From Trema orientale (lineage: Eukaryota > Streptophyta > Magnoliopsida > Rosales > Cannabaceae): DNA of 64,000 bases. Position 1 is the first letter of the stretch; every line of letters starts with the position of its first letter. The notes beneath the pieces are model-generated. The model saw only the letters and a list, made by a program, of their open reading frames with translations. It ran no database searches and had not been told where the DNA came from. Location of the stretch: positions 579,949 through 643,948 of the forward strand of contig JXTC01000005.1 in the NCBI GenBank assembly GCA_002914845.1. Reading direction: 5' to 3'. Both the position numbers and the translations under genes were made by a program. Positions 48,718 through 61,461 of this stretch are shown here, one piece after another.

Positions 48718-50742
48718 ATGGAGTGCGTATTCGGCCTCGTCGGAAACGGATTCGCCGTCGTGGCGGCGGACACGTCGGCGGTGCACAGTATACTGGTTCA
48801 CAAATCCAACGAGGACAAGATCATGGTCCTCGACTCTCACAAGCTCATTGCCGCCAGCGGCGAGTCCGGTGACCGGTTGGCTCTGCGATCTTCCCTTTTC
48901 TTTTTCTTTTTCGATTTTATTATACCCTTTTGGAAGTTGATTATATATATGTGTATGTATATGTGTAAATTTTGTGTTTTGTGTTTTTGGGTAAAATAGG
49001 GTTCAGTTCACAGAGTACATACAGAAGAACGTGGCTTTGTACCAGTTCCGTAATGGGATTCCGTTGACCACCGCTGCCGCCGCTAACTTTACCCGGGGTG
49101 AACTCGCCACCGCTTTAAGAAAGGTATTTTGATTATATTCCTTTGCAATTTTTAATCTATATGTATTTATATGAATATATATATTTTTTGGGGTTTTGTT
49201 TAAGTTTTGATATTCTGGGGTGTGTATCACTTAAATTTTTAGCTTTTTCTGATGGGTTCTAGCAGATTGGACATTCTAGGGTTTTCTTTGCTTTATGTTT
49301 TTGAAGATGTGTATTGGGATTTTGTTTATATGCATCGATGTGGAAGTAATGATTTTTGAATTAGTGGTTGAAACTTAACATTCCCCTTTCCAATGTGGAT
49401 AATTTCCAATTTGTTTGTGTAGAGATTAGGGGAAAAAAATTACCATGATGTTTGCATATGGTCTGGTGTTGTGGGTTTGATTCCTTATCATTCCTTTTCC
49501 GATTTTTGTCATTACGAATTAGTTAACGTCTCCCTTATATGTGACACTATGACCTAATATTCGGTTTTATCTGAGAATCGGTTTAGGCGCCTACAACTTA
49601 TCTAAAATGGTCGATTGAAACCCCCTTGAGAATGTTGTGGGAAATGATACAGAATGTAAACTCAAGTGTATTTAAAAAGTTGCCACTTTCTTTCCTGTAT
49701 TCCTTTTCTCTCACTCCCTTATGAATTTATGCTTCTAGTTAATGGTATTATTTCTTATTTTCGAACTTAGCTTTTATCATTCTAATTTGTTTTGGTTTCT
49801 GAGATTGAATCTTGTCCAAACTCCAAATAAGAAAGTTTTTTGCTATGTTTTGAGTACTGAATAGCCTTATAGTGCGTAGTATATTTCTCTGAATTAGTAT
49901 GTCTCCAAATAGGCAGAATTATTATTAAAAGACGGGAGAAGATACAAAGTTAGGCAAACTTATAAAATTGCAGTCTTCCCTCCTATTAACCGATAGAAAT
50001 TTTAAGGAAGTGTACCCACTTTTAAGCTCTTGCGGTCTAAAGTTAAGCACTTTTAAATGCTTTATGTGTTCTTAGTTCGTTCTGTGTGCGATTAATTAGT
50101 GATTCTATTTTTCGAGAATATTCAGGTTTGCTGAGCATTTGAACCAGAATCAACAAGTAGTATATAGGATTCTTTGATTTCGCCATGGAGAGTCTAATGG
50201 TCAAAGGATCATAAGTCTCAACACTTAGGTTTAAGGGATAACTCGTCATTAATGAGATGGAAGCTTAATTTGCAAAGTAGTATCATCTAGTTGCTTTTTA
50301 ATATTGTGTGACTTAAACCAGATAGATTTTACATGCTTGTACTTGCCTTATATAAACATTGTAGACTTGATTTCATGCCTTTTTTAACTGTATTGCAAAC
50401 TTTTTTCAGAATCCCTACTTTGTGAACATCCTTTTGGCTGGCTATGACAAGGAGACAGGCCCGTCACTGTACTACATCGACTACATTTCTACACTTCACA
50501 AGGTTGATAAGGGAGCATTCGGTTATGGGTCCTATTTTTCTCTCTCTCTGATGGACAGACACTACCACAGTGGCATGTCATTGGAAGAAGCTATTGATTT
50601 GGTTGATAAATGCATATTGGAGATTCGATCCAGGCTGGTTATGGCACCACCAAACTTCGTGATCAAGATTGTTGACAAGGATGGAGCAAGGCACTTTGCC
50701 TGGCGTGAATCCATCAAGGATGATAGTGTTCCTTCGGCTTGA
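48718..50742 (+). CDS. PBD: 20S proteasome subunit beta type-2 (beta-4, PBD)
   Basis: Non-catalytic beta-4 subunit of the 20S core particle, acting in cytosol and nucleus. Three exons: 48718-48875, 49000-49123, 50410-50742, totalling 615 nt, or 204 aa, the family's usual length. The protein starts [20 protein letters not shown] with no propeptide and no catalytic N-terminal Thr, as expected for beta-4. It continues with [39 protein letters not shown] and [13 protein letters not shown]. Junctions are clean (CG|GTTGGC, AAAATAG|G, AAAG|GTATTT, TTTTCAG|AAT). Intron 2 is about 1.3 kb. The gene appears intact. Confidence 0.95.
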
Positions 50743-51559
50743 GGTTTTAGTGTCATCATCCGAGATTTCTTCTGTTGTTTTATTTTTAATGCTTTTGGTG
50801 TTTATTTTGAATGGGCAACAGGGGAACCTGATATCATTGTCTGAACTTATTTCAAATACTCAAAAGTAGCTTTGTTTATTTTGAATTTCTGATATGCTGA
50901 AATAGCTATAATTTGGATAATTCAGGAATGAAGTATCATTAGTTACTGTCTCTGTTAATGACTGGAGTCACTTTTCTGCGTAGAGGGAAACGAATAACAA
51001 AGTAAACAAAATTTGAGTATAGCATGGGAAAAGGAGGAAGATGGAAATGGTTGGGTGAGGTTTTATTTATGATTGGATAAAAAGAGTAGGGTCACTAGCA
51101 AATGCTATTCATCATAGTTGGGTGTCAAATTTTTGTAGTAATTAATTTCTATAATTGCCACTATTAAATTATAATCGTCAACCAATGAAGATCAAAAAGC
51201 TTTTTCCAATAGAAATTGTGCAGGCTTTCTTCTCCTCTTTTGGATGTTCTGGTGAGGAGAGGAGTCATTTAGCCACGTGATTGTGTGACATTTAGGGGAC
51301 TGAGATAAACATCTGAAGGGACAAGAAATGAGGATAGACAAAACACAATAGAGAGCCTTAGCAGACGAAAAAGATAAAGAAAAATAAAATACCGATTGGA
51401 GTTGACACAAGGTGTTTTTTTTGAAACTTCGAAGTTCCTCTTTTGTGTTTCATATTGCAAGGAGATCAATGATACTTTGTCTTCCAGGTTCCCTCTTTCT
51501 GTTTCTAAGAATCATAATACTAAAATCTCAATCAAAATTTGTACCTTAATGACTATTTT
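50743..51559. other. PBD 3' flank
   Basis: Presumed 3' UTR to about 50950, then spacer. No gene recognised. Confidence 0.4.
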
Positions 51560-52310
51560 GGGATAATGACACAAAAATACTACTTTCAATTTTTCTGAAA
51601 AAACTAATTTTAGTTTTTGAATTATGTAAAATAATACTTTGATATTTGAAAGTTTTACAAATTTATACCCTGGATGCCCTATTAACTAATTTGAATTTTA
51701 TTATTTAACATTTAATAGTAAAAAGATGCTAGTACCCCTCGTTAACTTATGTTACCTTTTCTTTTGATTCTAAGATAAACCCAAAGCCACAGATGTTTTC
51801 CGTAATTTTTTCTCTTGTATTTGTTTTTATCACTTTCTGTTTTATCTTTTAAATGAAAGGAAAAAAAATAACAAAACATTTTCTGATATATATATTTATG
51901 GGCACCAATCCAATAGGTATTTTTTTTTACTATCTGTAAGTATTATTTTTTCGAATTAAAATTTATCACACACGTCTTTTATAGTTTCAAGTAAAGAGAA
52001 AAAATTATTAAATAATTTGTATTTATTGTTATTATTATTTTTTTTCTAACTACTCAGATCAATAGGTAATGATCCAAAGGTTAAACAAAATACCTATAAA
52101 TAGGTCAAAAAAAATACCTATTAGATTATGGTCTATATATATATATATATATATGTATTAGTAGGGAGGGATACTTATTTCTTTAAACTTAGTTTTCTTT
52201 TTTGTTAAGAATTTACGAGGATGTTAAATTTCAAGGTAATAGCTTATAGAATTCAAAAATTAGATTTTTTTTAAAAATAAAAAATTAGAGTATTTTTGTG
52301 TCATCATTCC
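51560..52310. mobile_element. Mutator-like MITE, 751 bp
   Basis: The left end GGGATAATGACACAAAAATA and the reverse-complemented right end GGAATGATGACACAAAAATA start an inverted repeat of roughly 70 bp. It reaches TAATTTTAGTTTTTGAATT on one side and its mirror on the other. The flanking 9-mers GACTATTTT (51551-51559) and TACTATTTC (52311-52319) share seven central bases, consistent with an aged 9-bp target duplication. The interior is AT-rich and non-coding. Confidence 0.7.
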
Positions 52311-53607
52311 TACTATTTCATAGTGTTTAAGAACCAAAATTTTTTCTTGTGGTAAAATCCTAAATAAAGCTATTTGATGCTATTTTAGTTAAATAGGTGT
52401 GAAACATATCGTGTTGTGCTCGCACGACCCATTTAAGTTAGGCACAAACATATTTTCATGTCTCGTTAGGTACGACCCACTTTTTAAATGTGCTCTACTG
52501 TGCCAACCTATACTATAAATTACTGGCTCGACACGGTCCACTAACCCATGTTCTAACATACTATGCTAGCTCACGTGCTTAGGTGTGCTTGCCATTTTAG
52601 GCCGAAATTGGTCTATCTAATAAGTAAATTTTATTAGCTTTAATGTCTATTTTATCAATTTTTTTTTTCAAATGATTTGAATTTATATTAAAAAAAGGTA
52701 AATTTAATGTAAAATTTTATATACCAAAGAAGGAAAAAAATTGAGATAATTTGAAAGGGTTAACTGCCAAACAAAACCTCTGAAGTTTGGTCTTTCTGCA
52801 ATTTAAACTATATGTTTTGATTTCTGCAAAAAAATATTCTCACATTTTAAAATTCAAAAAATTTGACCATGCATCTATATTTTTACCAGTTTATGTTAGT
52901 TGAAATGATTTTTTTGTAACTATTTGGAAATAAGAATAACATTTCATGAGTCTAGATTTGCAATGTTTTTGAGAAATAAACTTGTAAAAATATGGATAAA
53001 CGGTAAAAAAAAAAAAAAAATTTTAAAATATGAGGTATTTCTTTGCATAAACCATAACATATGGTTCAACTTGTGGAAATGCCAAACTTTAGGATTTTTT
53101 TTTCTTCAATTAACTCTATTTGAAATAATAATTATTGTTTATAGATTAAGTGTCTCATAACTACGTTCATGGATATTAAATTTATAAACAAAAATTTCAA
53201 AAATAGATCAAATACATCTTAATTAGGTTTGCATTACATATACTTAATTGTAAATTCATAATAATTTGAAAATTCTCTTTTTTTTTTTTTTTTCGTTTGA
53301 GTGAAATTTTGTCAATGTGAAAAAGTGTAAAGAGAGAGTAAAGATATTCCAACTAGGTTGTTACTCAACTATCTCAACAATCTCTTACTTAACAACCAGT
53401 TAAAAATAATTATATTATTATTAGCACATAAGTAAGTACAAGAAAAACAAAATGATAATAATACATGTGTTTAATGTGCTATGTTTGTGAACCATGTCAT
53501 GTTGTGTTTATAATTGCGTTATACTAATTTATTAGTTCGAAATGAGCCACGTAATCGTGTCGCACCTGACACGACCATTGTGCTAATGAGCTGATCCAAC
53601 GCTCTTA
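52311..53607. other. Intergenic AT-rich DNA
   Basis: No gene. Around 52400-52560 and 53500-53600 are inverted, GC-richer segments with GTGCTCGCACGACCC/GTCGCACCTGACACGACC-like words, probably another degraded transposon. Ends were not resolved. Confidence 0.35.
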
Positions 53608-54077
53608 TGGCATGTTTACTAAAGGGTAATGGGAATGGTATATGGAGTAATGATTCTCATACAAATGTTTACTAAAATATGGGAAATGGGGAAATATGTG
53701 GGACCCACACAAATTTAGGAGAAAAGAATGGGAATACTTCCCCCACCAACACCCTAAAGAGTCTGATTATCCGTAAACACTCTTTTCATCTTTTTTAATT
53801 ATTAAAATTATAAAATACAATTTTACCCCAAAAAATATATCTACTTTAAATCGTACATGTATTTAAAATGATAATTTAGTAAATATAACACATTCTCATT
53901 ACTTTTCCTGGGTTAAGTAAACAAAAGAATAGTATTCTAATGAATATGATTCCCATTCCTATTAGTTTTAATTAAACAACATACTACAAATAATGATTCT
54001 CATATCTATCTATTTTATTCCCATTCATTTCTCTTTCTATTTATTCCGATTATGATTACAGTGAAGTAAACACGCCA
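53608..54077. mobile_element. PIF/Harbinger-like MITE
   Basis: This 470-bp element has ends TGGCATGTTTACTAAAGGG and, reverse-complemented, TGGCGTGTTTACTTCACTG. It is flanked by TTA at 53605-53607 and 54078-54080, the Harbinger target. The interior has GGGAATGG/CCCATTC words and no coding frame. Confidence 0.7.
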
Positions 54078-54790
54078 TTAAAGTAAACAAAACATGAACA
54101 ATCTTTTTTGTTTGTAAAGAGAATCATTCTAATCCTGTATTCAAAAAGAAATATATTTTTGTTTTAATTAAAACAATTTTTAAGTCTCCCGTAATTATAA
54201 ATACGATTAATTATCATTAAAAGAGATTCGACTATATTGGACTGTTTTAACTCTCTTTTCCTTGACGGTTCTTCTCTTTTGCCATTGAAGCGACGTAGTA
54301 CCATACCAGCTCACTGCACATGCACTACACTTTCCACTCCACACACAAAAGGGTCCTTTCGCCATTGGCCTACTGAGTTCGGCCGCTGCCTCCTCTGTCT
54401 TCTTTGGTATCGTTTTTTGCTTTATCTGCTTTTTGTTTTTGTAACGTTGCCTACTTATAATAGTTTGTTTGGCTAGTTGGAAACCACTCACCGGAAAAAC
54501 TCACTCTATACCCTTTTTCTCACAAAATGCATTAAAGGGTAAGTGAGAAATTCGAAAAAATTTAAGCCCAATAAACCAAAACATGGAAAACACCGTATCA
54601 ATTTTTCGTGTAATGTTGATCTTCAACCCCATTAAGCGCACTTCCTTCAATGGTTTCGCTTTTTTTCTTATTGGGTTCTTCCTCCTCTCATCATTGAACT
54701 CATAAAATACATTTCTTGCTGATCCACATTGAACCCTTTTGTGCTCTCTCCTTCTCTTTCTGGATTCTGGGTCTTGAGATTTGATTCAAG

Positions 54791-55646
54791 GTAAGGTTTT
54801 TAGTGTCTCTGTAGTTACCTTCTCTTTGATGGATCTTGTAATATTGCATTCTCACTTTTTGCCCCTTCTCTTATCTGATGATTTTTCCCCCTCGTTTTCT
54901 ATATCTTGAGGCTATGGTAATACGCAGGTGGTTTGATTGAGTTTATGTATTATACTGTCATCTAAATGAGTTAAGTTTTCCCTAAATTGGTGTGTGTTTT
55001 TACTCTCAAACCTTTGATTCGTTTTAAAAATTAGACCTTGATAATGGATGTTTTTGTTATTCTGATCTTTTACTTAAATGCAGTTTAAAATTTGGTTCTT
55101 TTTTAGTTCGTTCAACTCTTTTTTCTTCTCCCTGTTCGTTTGTTGCCAATAGGGTAGTTGTATAGTCTTATTTCGTAGAGTAATGGCTTGTAAGAAGATT
55201 GAACCACTTGCACACAGCACTTTACATCTCATATCTCTAAATGACAAACACAAAGATTGTGCAACATGCTAGATTTCTTACGTATCTTTCTAAAAAAGAT
55301 AGCTCATGGGATGCTCATGGGATAAACTTAGCATCAAAGTCATTTTTTTTTTCCCTATAAAAATATTCTTAACTTGATTAAGAGTCTCAGTAGATTAAGT
55401 ACTCAGCAGACCTTGGTGTTTGGTTTTGATTTTTTTGAATCGGACACTTTTGTTGTTCTTGTTGTTGTTGTTGTTGTCTCTGAGTTAAAGTTTCACGATA
55501 AGAAAAGGGTTTATTTATGTTGTTTTTTCATTGATTATTCTCTGGAGAGGGAGTAGGAGAGTTGGAGCCTTGATAGTTTTTGGCTATGAACCGAATACTA
55601 ATTATTTGTTGAAGCTCATACTTTTTTATTGTATGGTTCATAACAG
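54791..55646 (+). other. Probable 5' UTR intron of SDE3
   Basis: The donor CAAG|GTAAGG ends a pyrimidine-rich leader at 54790. The acceptor ATAACAG at 55646 is followed by a 12-nt leader and the SDE3 ATG at 55659. A leader intron of this size is plausible; transcript data would decide. Confidence 0.5.
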
Positions 55647-55658
55647 TCTCTATTGAGG

Positions 55659-58600
55659 ATGAGTAGAGTTGGTGATGACTGGGGGGAGGAATGCTCCGTC
55701 ATTGGAGATAAAGGAGAAATTGGGTTTATTGACTATGAAGATGACAGGTCTGTTTGTAGTTACAACCCAGCTGAAGAGGGTCCGATCATTGTCTCTGTTC
55801 CTTTCCCCTTTGTGAATGGGAAGCCTCAATCAATAGTTGTGGGAGAAACAGCTGCAGATTCAATAACAATAAAGAACACAACTTCAGAACCGGTTGAACT
55901 GTGGGGTGTAAAGATTTATGCCTCAACTCCAGAAGACACTTTCAGAGTTTCTCTTATGAAGCCCCCACAAGCAGATTCCGATGTGGAAGCCTTACAAGCT
56001 TACCTTGAGTCTTATTCTTTGGAAGACAGGGTGCTTCAGCCAGGTGAGACTCTGACCGTGTGGCTATCTTGCAAACCCAAGGAAGTTTGTTTGCACACTG
56101 GAGTTGTGCATTTTGATCTTGATAATGAAACGCTTGAAAGAGTGGTTTTGCTCTTGGCGGATGATAAGATCTCTCAGACTTTGGCTTCCAGGAACCCTTA
56201 CTCGAAAGGCATAAAAAAGAAGAAACAGTTTTCTGTGGATACATATGTTACAGCTCCACGTCCTTCAAGGGGAAAGCGCCAAATGATCAGAAATAGGCTT
56301 CCTCGATATGACATTCCGAATGAGTTTAGAGAAATGCTCGAGGAGAAGCACCTTCCTGATGCTGTCCAAGAGGGTCTTACTAGAAAGGCAAACTATGCTT
56401 CTTTTTTTAAGAGTTTGATAATCATGGAAGAATTACAACTGGAGGTACCTTCTTGGTTTGATAAATGTGTAATGGACTAATAGTAAGTCAGACTTTTTCT
56501 TTTTGGGTGCTTAAAAGTTTTGTTATTTGTTATTTCAGGAAGACATGAGGAGTTATGACATGGAATGTGCCAGTCTCAGGAGGAGGGGAAACCAATATTT
56601 GTCTCTTGAAGTCCTTGGCCTTGCCGAGAGAAGACCGTCACTTGTCTATGGGGATAATATTTTTGCTAAACTTGCCTCAGAATGCGAAGATGAGGCAATC
56701 GCTCCATATCAGGTTTGATTTTGCTATAAAAATTATGCATGTACTGTATTAGTTTAATTAGGTGGTATCTGACCAGTGGGACTATAAAAGTAATTTCTTT
56801 TAACGCATGGTCCTAGCTAGGGAATATGTTTGAACTTACTCCAATTTATGTCATGAATTATGACTATAAATTGTCCTAAAACTTTATTCGTTGTTATTGA
56901 AATATCCCCATCAAAATAGTTTCTGACAAAAATCAGATAATTAAAAGATTACAGTAGAATATTTCAGACAAATGACTTTTTTTCTTCCTTTTTTTTTTTC
57001 CTTGGTCCAAATTAAGGGTTCTATCCACCGTGTCGAAGCTGATGAAGTGTACTTGAAGTTTGACCCAGAATTTCATTTTCGCCATAGAGATTTTTATCTC
57101 TATAATGTACAGTTTACATACAACCGAGTGAACATGAGAAGGTTATACCAAGCTGTTGATGCTTCAGAAGAATTAGACAGAGGGTTCTTGTTTCCATCCG
57201 AGGCCTATGAGAGGAGGCAGATTGTAAGGAAGCCTTTTGTCCCTAAATCTGGTGTACTCAATGAGGAGCAAACACGCTCAATTGAGATGATCCTTGGCTG
57301 CAAAGGAGTGCCACCATATGTGATTCACGGTCCTCCAGGCACAGGCAAGACTTCAACACTGGTGGAAGCAATCCTCCAGCTCTACACAATTCAGAAACAT
57401 GCTCGGATTCTTGTGTGTGCGCCTTCTAATAGTGCAGCAGACCACATACTGGATAAACTCCTCAGTCAGAAGGCTGTAGAAATTAGACAAAATGAAATAT
57501 TCAGGCTTAATGCCTCTGCTCGTCCTTATGAAGAGATGAACCCTGATTACATCCGCTTCTGCTACTTTGTTGACAATGTCTTCAAGTGTCCTCCACTTAA
57601 TGACCTTATGCGCTACAGGATAATTGTATCAACTTATATGATTGCCTCTCTTCTGTATGCAGAAGGTGTCAAGCGAGGTCACTTCTCTCATATTTTCTTG
57701 GATGAAGCTGGCCAAGCTTCAGAACCAGAAACAATGATCTCAGTAGCAAACTTGTGCAAAAGGAATACTGTTGTAGTTCTTGCTGGAGATCCTTTGCAAT
57801 TAGGTCCAGTTATATACTCCAAAGATGCAGAAGCCTATGGTTTGGGGAAATCTTACTTGGAGAGGATTTTTGAATGCCAGTTTTACAGTGACATGGATGA
57901 AAATTACATAACAAAACTGGTTAGAAATTATAGATGTCATCCAGAAATTTTACATCTGCCCTCATTGCTCTTCTACAAAGAAGAATTGATTGCATGTAAA
58001 GTTGAAACAAGTTCTTTCATGGAAAAGGTTGACTTTCTTCCTAACAAAGAATTCCCTGTTCTTTTCTTTGGCATCCAAGGTTTGGATGAGAGGGAAGGAA
58101 ATAATCCATCATGGTTTAATCGGTTTGAGGCAAGCAAGGTGGCTGAATTTGTAAGGAAACTGACAAGAAATATGGATTTGCATGATGAAGACATTGGAGT
58201 AATAACACCTTATAGACAGCAAGTACTCAAAATAAAGACAGCTTTTGAAAATTTGGACATGTCTAATATAAAAGTTGGAAGTGTTGAGCAATTCCAAGGA
58301 CAGGAGAGGGAAGTTATCATAGTGTCTACTGTCCGATCAACAATCAAACACAATGAATTTGACAGAAACCATTGTTTGGGATTTTTGAGCAATCCAAGAA
58401 GATTTAATGTAGCCATTACCCGTGCTATATCTATGCTAATCATAATTGGGAATCCACATATTATTTGTAAGGTATGAATTTTTCCTTTACTGTCATCTAT
58501 TATTCCCAATGAGATTCTTGCTATGCATGTCTTCTAGAAGGTGGATTCTAAATTCTTTAAGACAAATTCACAAATACAAAGATAGCATCACGTCTTAAAA

Positions 58601-59009
58601 TATTCGTGGCTGCATAGGCCTAGTATTTTCAATATGTTCGTTATATTTTGGTGAAGTTTACTACTTCAGCTCTCTTTTTGGGATTCAACGATGAAAATTT
58701 CATTCCTTCTGTATGTCACTCTTATGTTGAGGTATACATTAGTTGGATTATCCCATTGTTGGAAATTCCATATTACTTACATGATTCTTCTAATATTGAG
58801 TTTGCATTTGGCAGGACACGTACTGGAACATGCTTTTATGGCGTTGTATAGACAACAACTCATATCTAGGTTGTGCCCCTCCTGAAAGGCAGGAGTTTGT
58901 CGACGAGGAGTATGGATCGAATGACAATGAAGAGAACTATGGATCCTCTCAAACGGAGCTTCCTAAACGTGTTACGGACGAAGCTGAATGGTCTGATGGA
59001 TGGAAGTAA
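55659..59009 (+). CDS. SDE3: RNA helicase SDE3 (MOV10/Upf1-like)
   Basis: SF1 RNA helicase of RNA silencing; Arabidopsis SDE3 amplifies transgene silencing and associates with AGO proteins (family knowledge). Four exons: 55659-56444, 56539-56712, 57017-58471, 58815-59009, totalling 2610 nt, or 869 aa. The ATG at 55659 follows a UTR acceptor. The N-terminal region ([28 protein letters not shown]) and the MOV10-type beta-barrel precede the core. Walker A GPPGTGKT lies at 425-432, then [46 protein letters not shown] and motif [12 protein letters not shown]. The C-terminus ends with one EWSDGWK, so the Gly-Trp extension known from Arabidopsis SDE3 is reduced to a single WSDGW. The gene is otherwise intact. 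Confidence 0.94.
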
Positions 59010-59518
59010 TTTTGCTCATTGTTTAGATTAACAAGGTGTCTTTTATGGAGTGCAATGGTTTGCTAGTCTAGAATTCGTACAGGCACACATAACCTTTTGT
59101 TAGTTGGTGTTGAACATACATTTATCTCTAAAAAGAGCTGAAAGTTAGCTGCTGAACATCAAAGCAGTACTGCCGAAGAAGTGTTTGTTTTGTTCATGCA
59201 AGAGAGCTCTTTTGATTTATATATTTACATAGAGCTTCTTGGTATTGTAGTATGATGCAACAGCAGAAATGCAGAAAATAGAAATAAGTGAAATGTTGAA
59301 GTACTCATACTCGTGGAACTAAATTTGATGTCCTAGGAAAGAAGATACTATGCATGAAAACTGCACTGGCACTTTGTCTAAGGAAACTGACGTTTAAACC
59401 AATTAGATTCAAATGTGAAAACAGGTTCTGCTAATTTGCTAGATCTAATCAATTCAAGTCACTGATGGAAAACATTGTCTAAAATTTGTTGTAACTGTGA
59501 TATGTTCTGAGCATGGCC
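59010..59518. other. Convergent 3' ends of SDE3 and LTPG
   Basis: Spacer of about 500 bp between the stop of SDE3 (+) and the stop of the first LTPG (-). It holds both 3' UTRs and nothing else recognised. Confidence 0.5.
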
Positions 59519-60595
59519 CTATAGGCAAGTGGAGACAAGAAGAAGAAAAACCAGTAGGCCCTTCTGAAACCAAGAAGTGGTGCTGTAAAACCGATCACCC
59601 ACTGCTGATCTTGGCAATTCTGCTGACGAGCTTGGTGGCGCTTGTGGTCCCTTGGCAAGTTCCGGTGGCGGGCTTGATTTTCTGCGTGGGTTCTTAGAAT
59701 CTAAGGGCAAGCTTGATGGTGCACTTGCGTTGTGAGATTTTGGTGGCAAGCTCGTCAAGGGGGATGATTGGTTATTAGAACCTGCATAAGTTCATATCAG
59801 ACAGCATTGCAATCACCATTTAGAAGAGATTGGTAGATAGTTTTGACTAATACAGAATCATGACATTTATGATTAAATCATATGAACCGAGAATCATGAC
59901 TATATCAAATGTGACAAATATAGTGACCTTTAATCCAAAAAAACATTTTTTTTTCTTTTTTTTGGTTGAAAATTAATTAAAGGGTATAAAGATGATTAGT
60001 CAGAAAAGCTTACCAGAGGCAGAAGTGTTTGAAACCCCTGGTATCGTTACATTCTGGAGAGGAGGTAGTGCTTCAGACCCTGTTCCATTTTTATTTTTTT
60101 TTAAAGTAAAGTCATTTAATTTTTAAAGCGAAAAAAGAAAAGGAACTAAAAAATTTCAGAAATTCAATATTTTCAAGAAAGAAGGGAAAAATTTCAAGAA
60201 CCAGAGCAGAGGGTCTCCAAATTGCCACTCCCGGCGGACTCGCGGTTCCCGGGAGAGCAAACCACGGGCAGAGCGAGAATTCTGCTCTGGTTCAGCGGAA
60301 ACCCGAGAATTCGAGGCTGACGGAGAAGGTAGCAGAGGCAGAAGGCGTCGCCGGAGTTGATCGACGACAAGAATGCGTCGCAGCACCTGGATGGGGCCGT
60401 CGCCGAGAGGTTGTTCGGCGGAGACGAGACGAAGGACAGGCATGGCGAGAAGAGGACCAGCTCGCCGACGCAAACCGCCTCCGGCTGCGATGGAGGCGAT
60501 TGCACCGGTGCTGGTGGCTGCGCCATCGTGAAGCAGAGGAGTGCTGAGATCACGAGTGGCGTGATGATCATCGATGAGTACGCCGGAAGAGCCAT
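59519..60595 (-). CDS. GPI-anchored non-specific lipid-transfer protein (LTPG) 1
   Basis: Secreted lipid-binding protein tethered to the plasma membrane outer face; the family acts in wax, suberin and pollen-wall lipid export. Three exons: 60595-60202, 60079-60014, 59781-59519, totalling 723 nt, or 240 aa. The signal peptide ends near CFTMAQ. The eight-cysteine motif reads VC, SPC, RCC, FCLC, VVC, TLC. A Ser/Pro-rich linker follows (LPPLQNVTIPGVSN, SSPLTSLPPKS). A hydrophobic tail (GLLVFLLLVSTCL) after small residues is a GPI signal. Splice phases agree throughout. A GA microsatellite lies just upstream of the start codon. Confidence 0.9.
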
Positions 60596-60630
60596 TGCGG
60601 TGGCGGCCGCCCTGGTTGAGTCTTGTTTTA

Positions 60631-60651
60631 GAGAGAGAGAGAGAGAGAGAG
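60631..60651. repeat. (GA)n microsatellite in LTPG 1 leader
   Basis: Pure GA run about 36 bp upstream of the start codon on the minus strand, where it reads as CT in the leader. Confidence 0.85.
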
Positions 60652-61461
60652 TTCTTGGCTTCTTGTTGTTCTGATCGGTGTCCCGTTACGGTTAGGATTT
60701 GTTGTTCATATAACGGTGAATGGCGGGAAACTAAAAACTTGATTTTCCCAAATTACCCTTTTTTTCTAATTTTTATTTAGTTTCGTCATTAAAAAAAAAA
60801 AAAAAAAAGAGTTACGACGAAATTTGTTTCGCCGTTTTAAGAATAGCTGAATGTTAAGGCTGAATGATTCTTGTTGGAAATTATATTGAATATTAGGGGT
60901 TCAATTAAACATTAAAGGGCCTCTCAAATATAAATAAATAGTCAAATACATGAAATTTGGAGGATTTTGTAAATCATAACCTTCAGCTACTTCTTTATGT
61001 CAATTTTTTCAAGTTTAGGTAACCTTCTACAATTGTTAAAGAGTAAATTTATAGTTGATCATATTAACCAGGTGAATCTTTTTCCAACTTCTTACTTTTC
61101 AATGTTAGAAATAAATAATTTCCATCTAAAAAGACGTAAAAGTAATTCATTTATAAAGAAGTGGATAATCTCAATTCTCAAGCAAATGAAGAGATATGTA
61201 TTACAATAAATGTATGGTTATTTATTACAATAATCACCTAATATGACTCTCAGCTATCTCAAGTAGCCAAAAACAAAACAGTCACACAAACCCCAAAAGA
61301 ATCCCTCAAACGAAATGAACTAAAATTTTATTAAACTATAAATGCATTTGGTATCTTTCATAAATAATCATCCAACAACAATATTCTAAACCCCAAAAGA
61401 ATCTCTCAAACAATATGCAAAATAATTGATAAGTTATGATGATGAAGAAGAATATAGCAAT
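60652..61461. other. LTPG 1 promoter and spacer
   Basis: Contains the promoter of LTPG 1 and the 3' UTR side of LTPG 2. No gene recognised. Confidence 0.4.

Noticed and set aside
54237..54476. 79-codon open frame with hydrophobic C-terminus upstream of SDE3
   Set aside because: No family match and no conserved context; more likely promoter or leader DNA.
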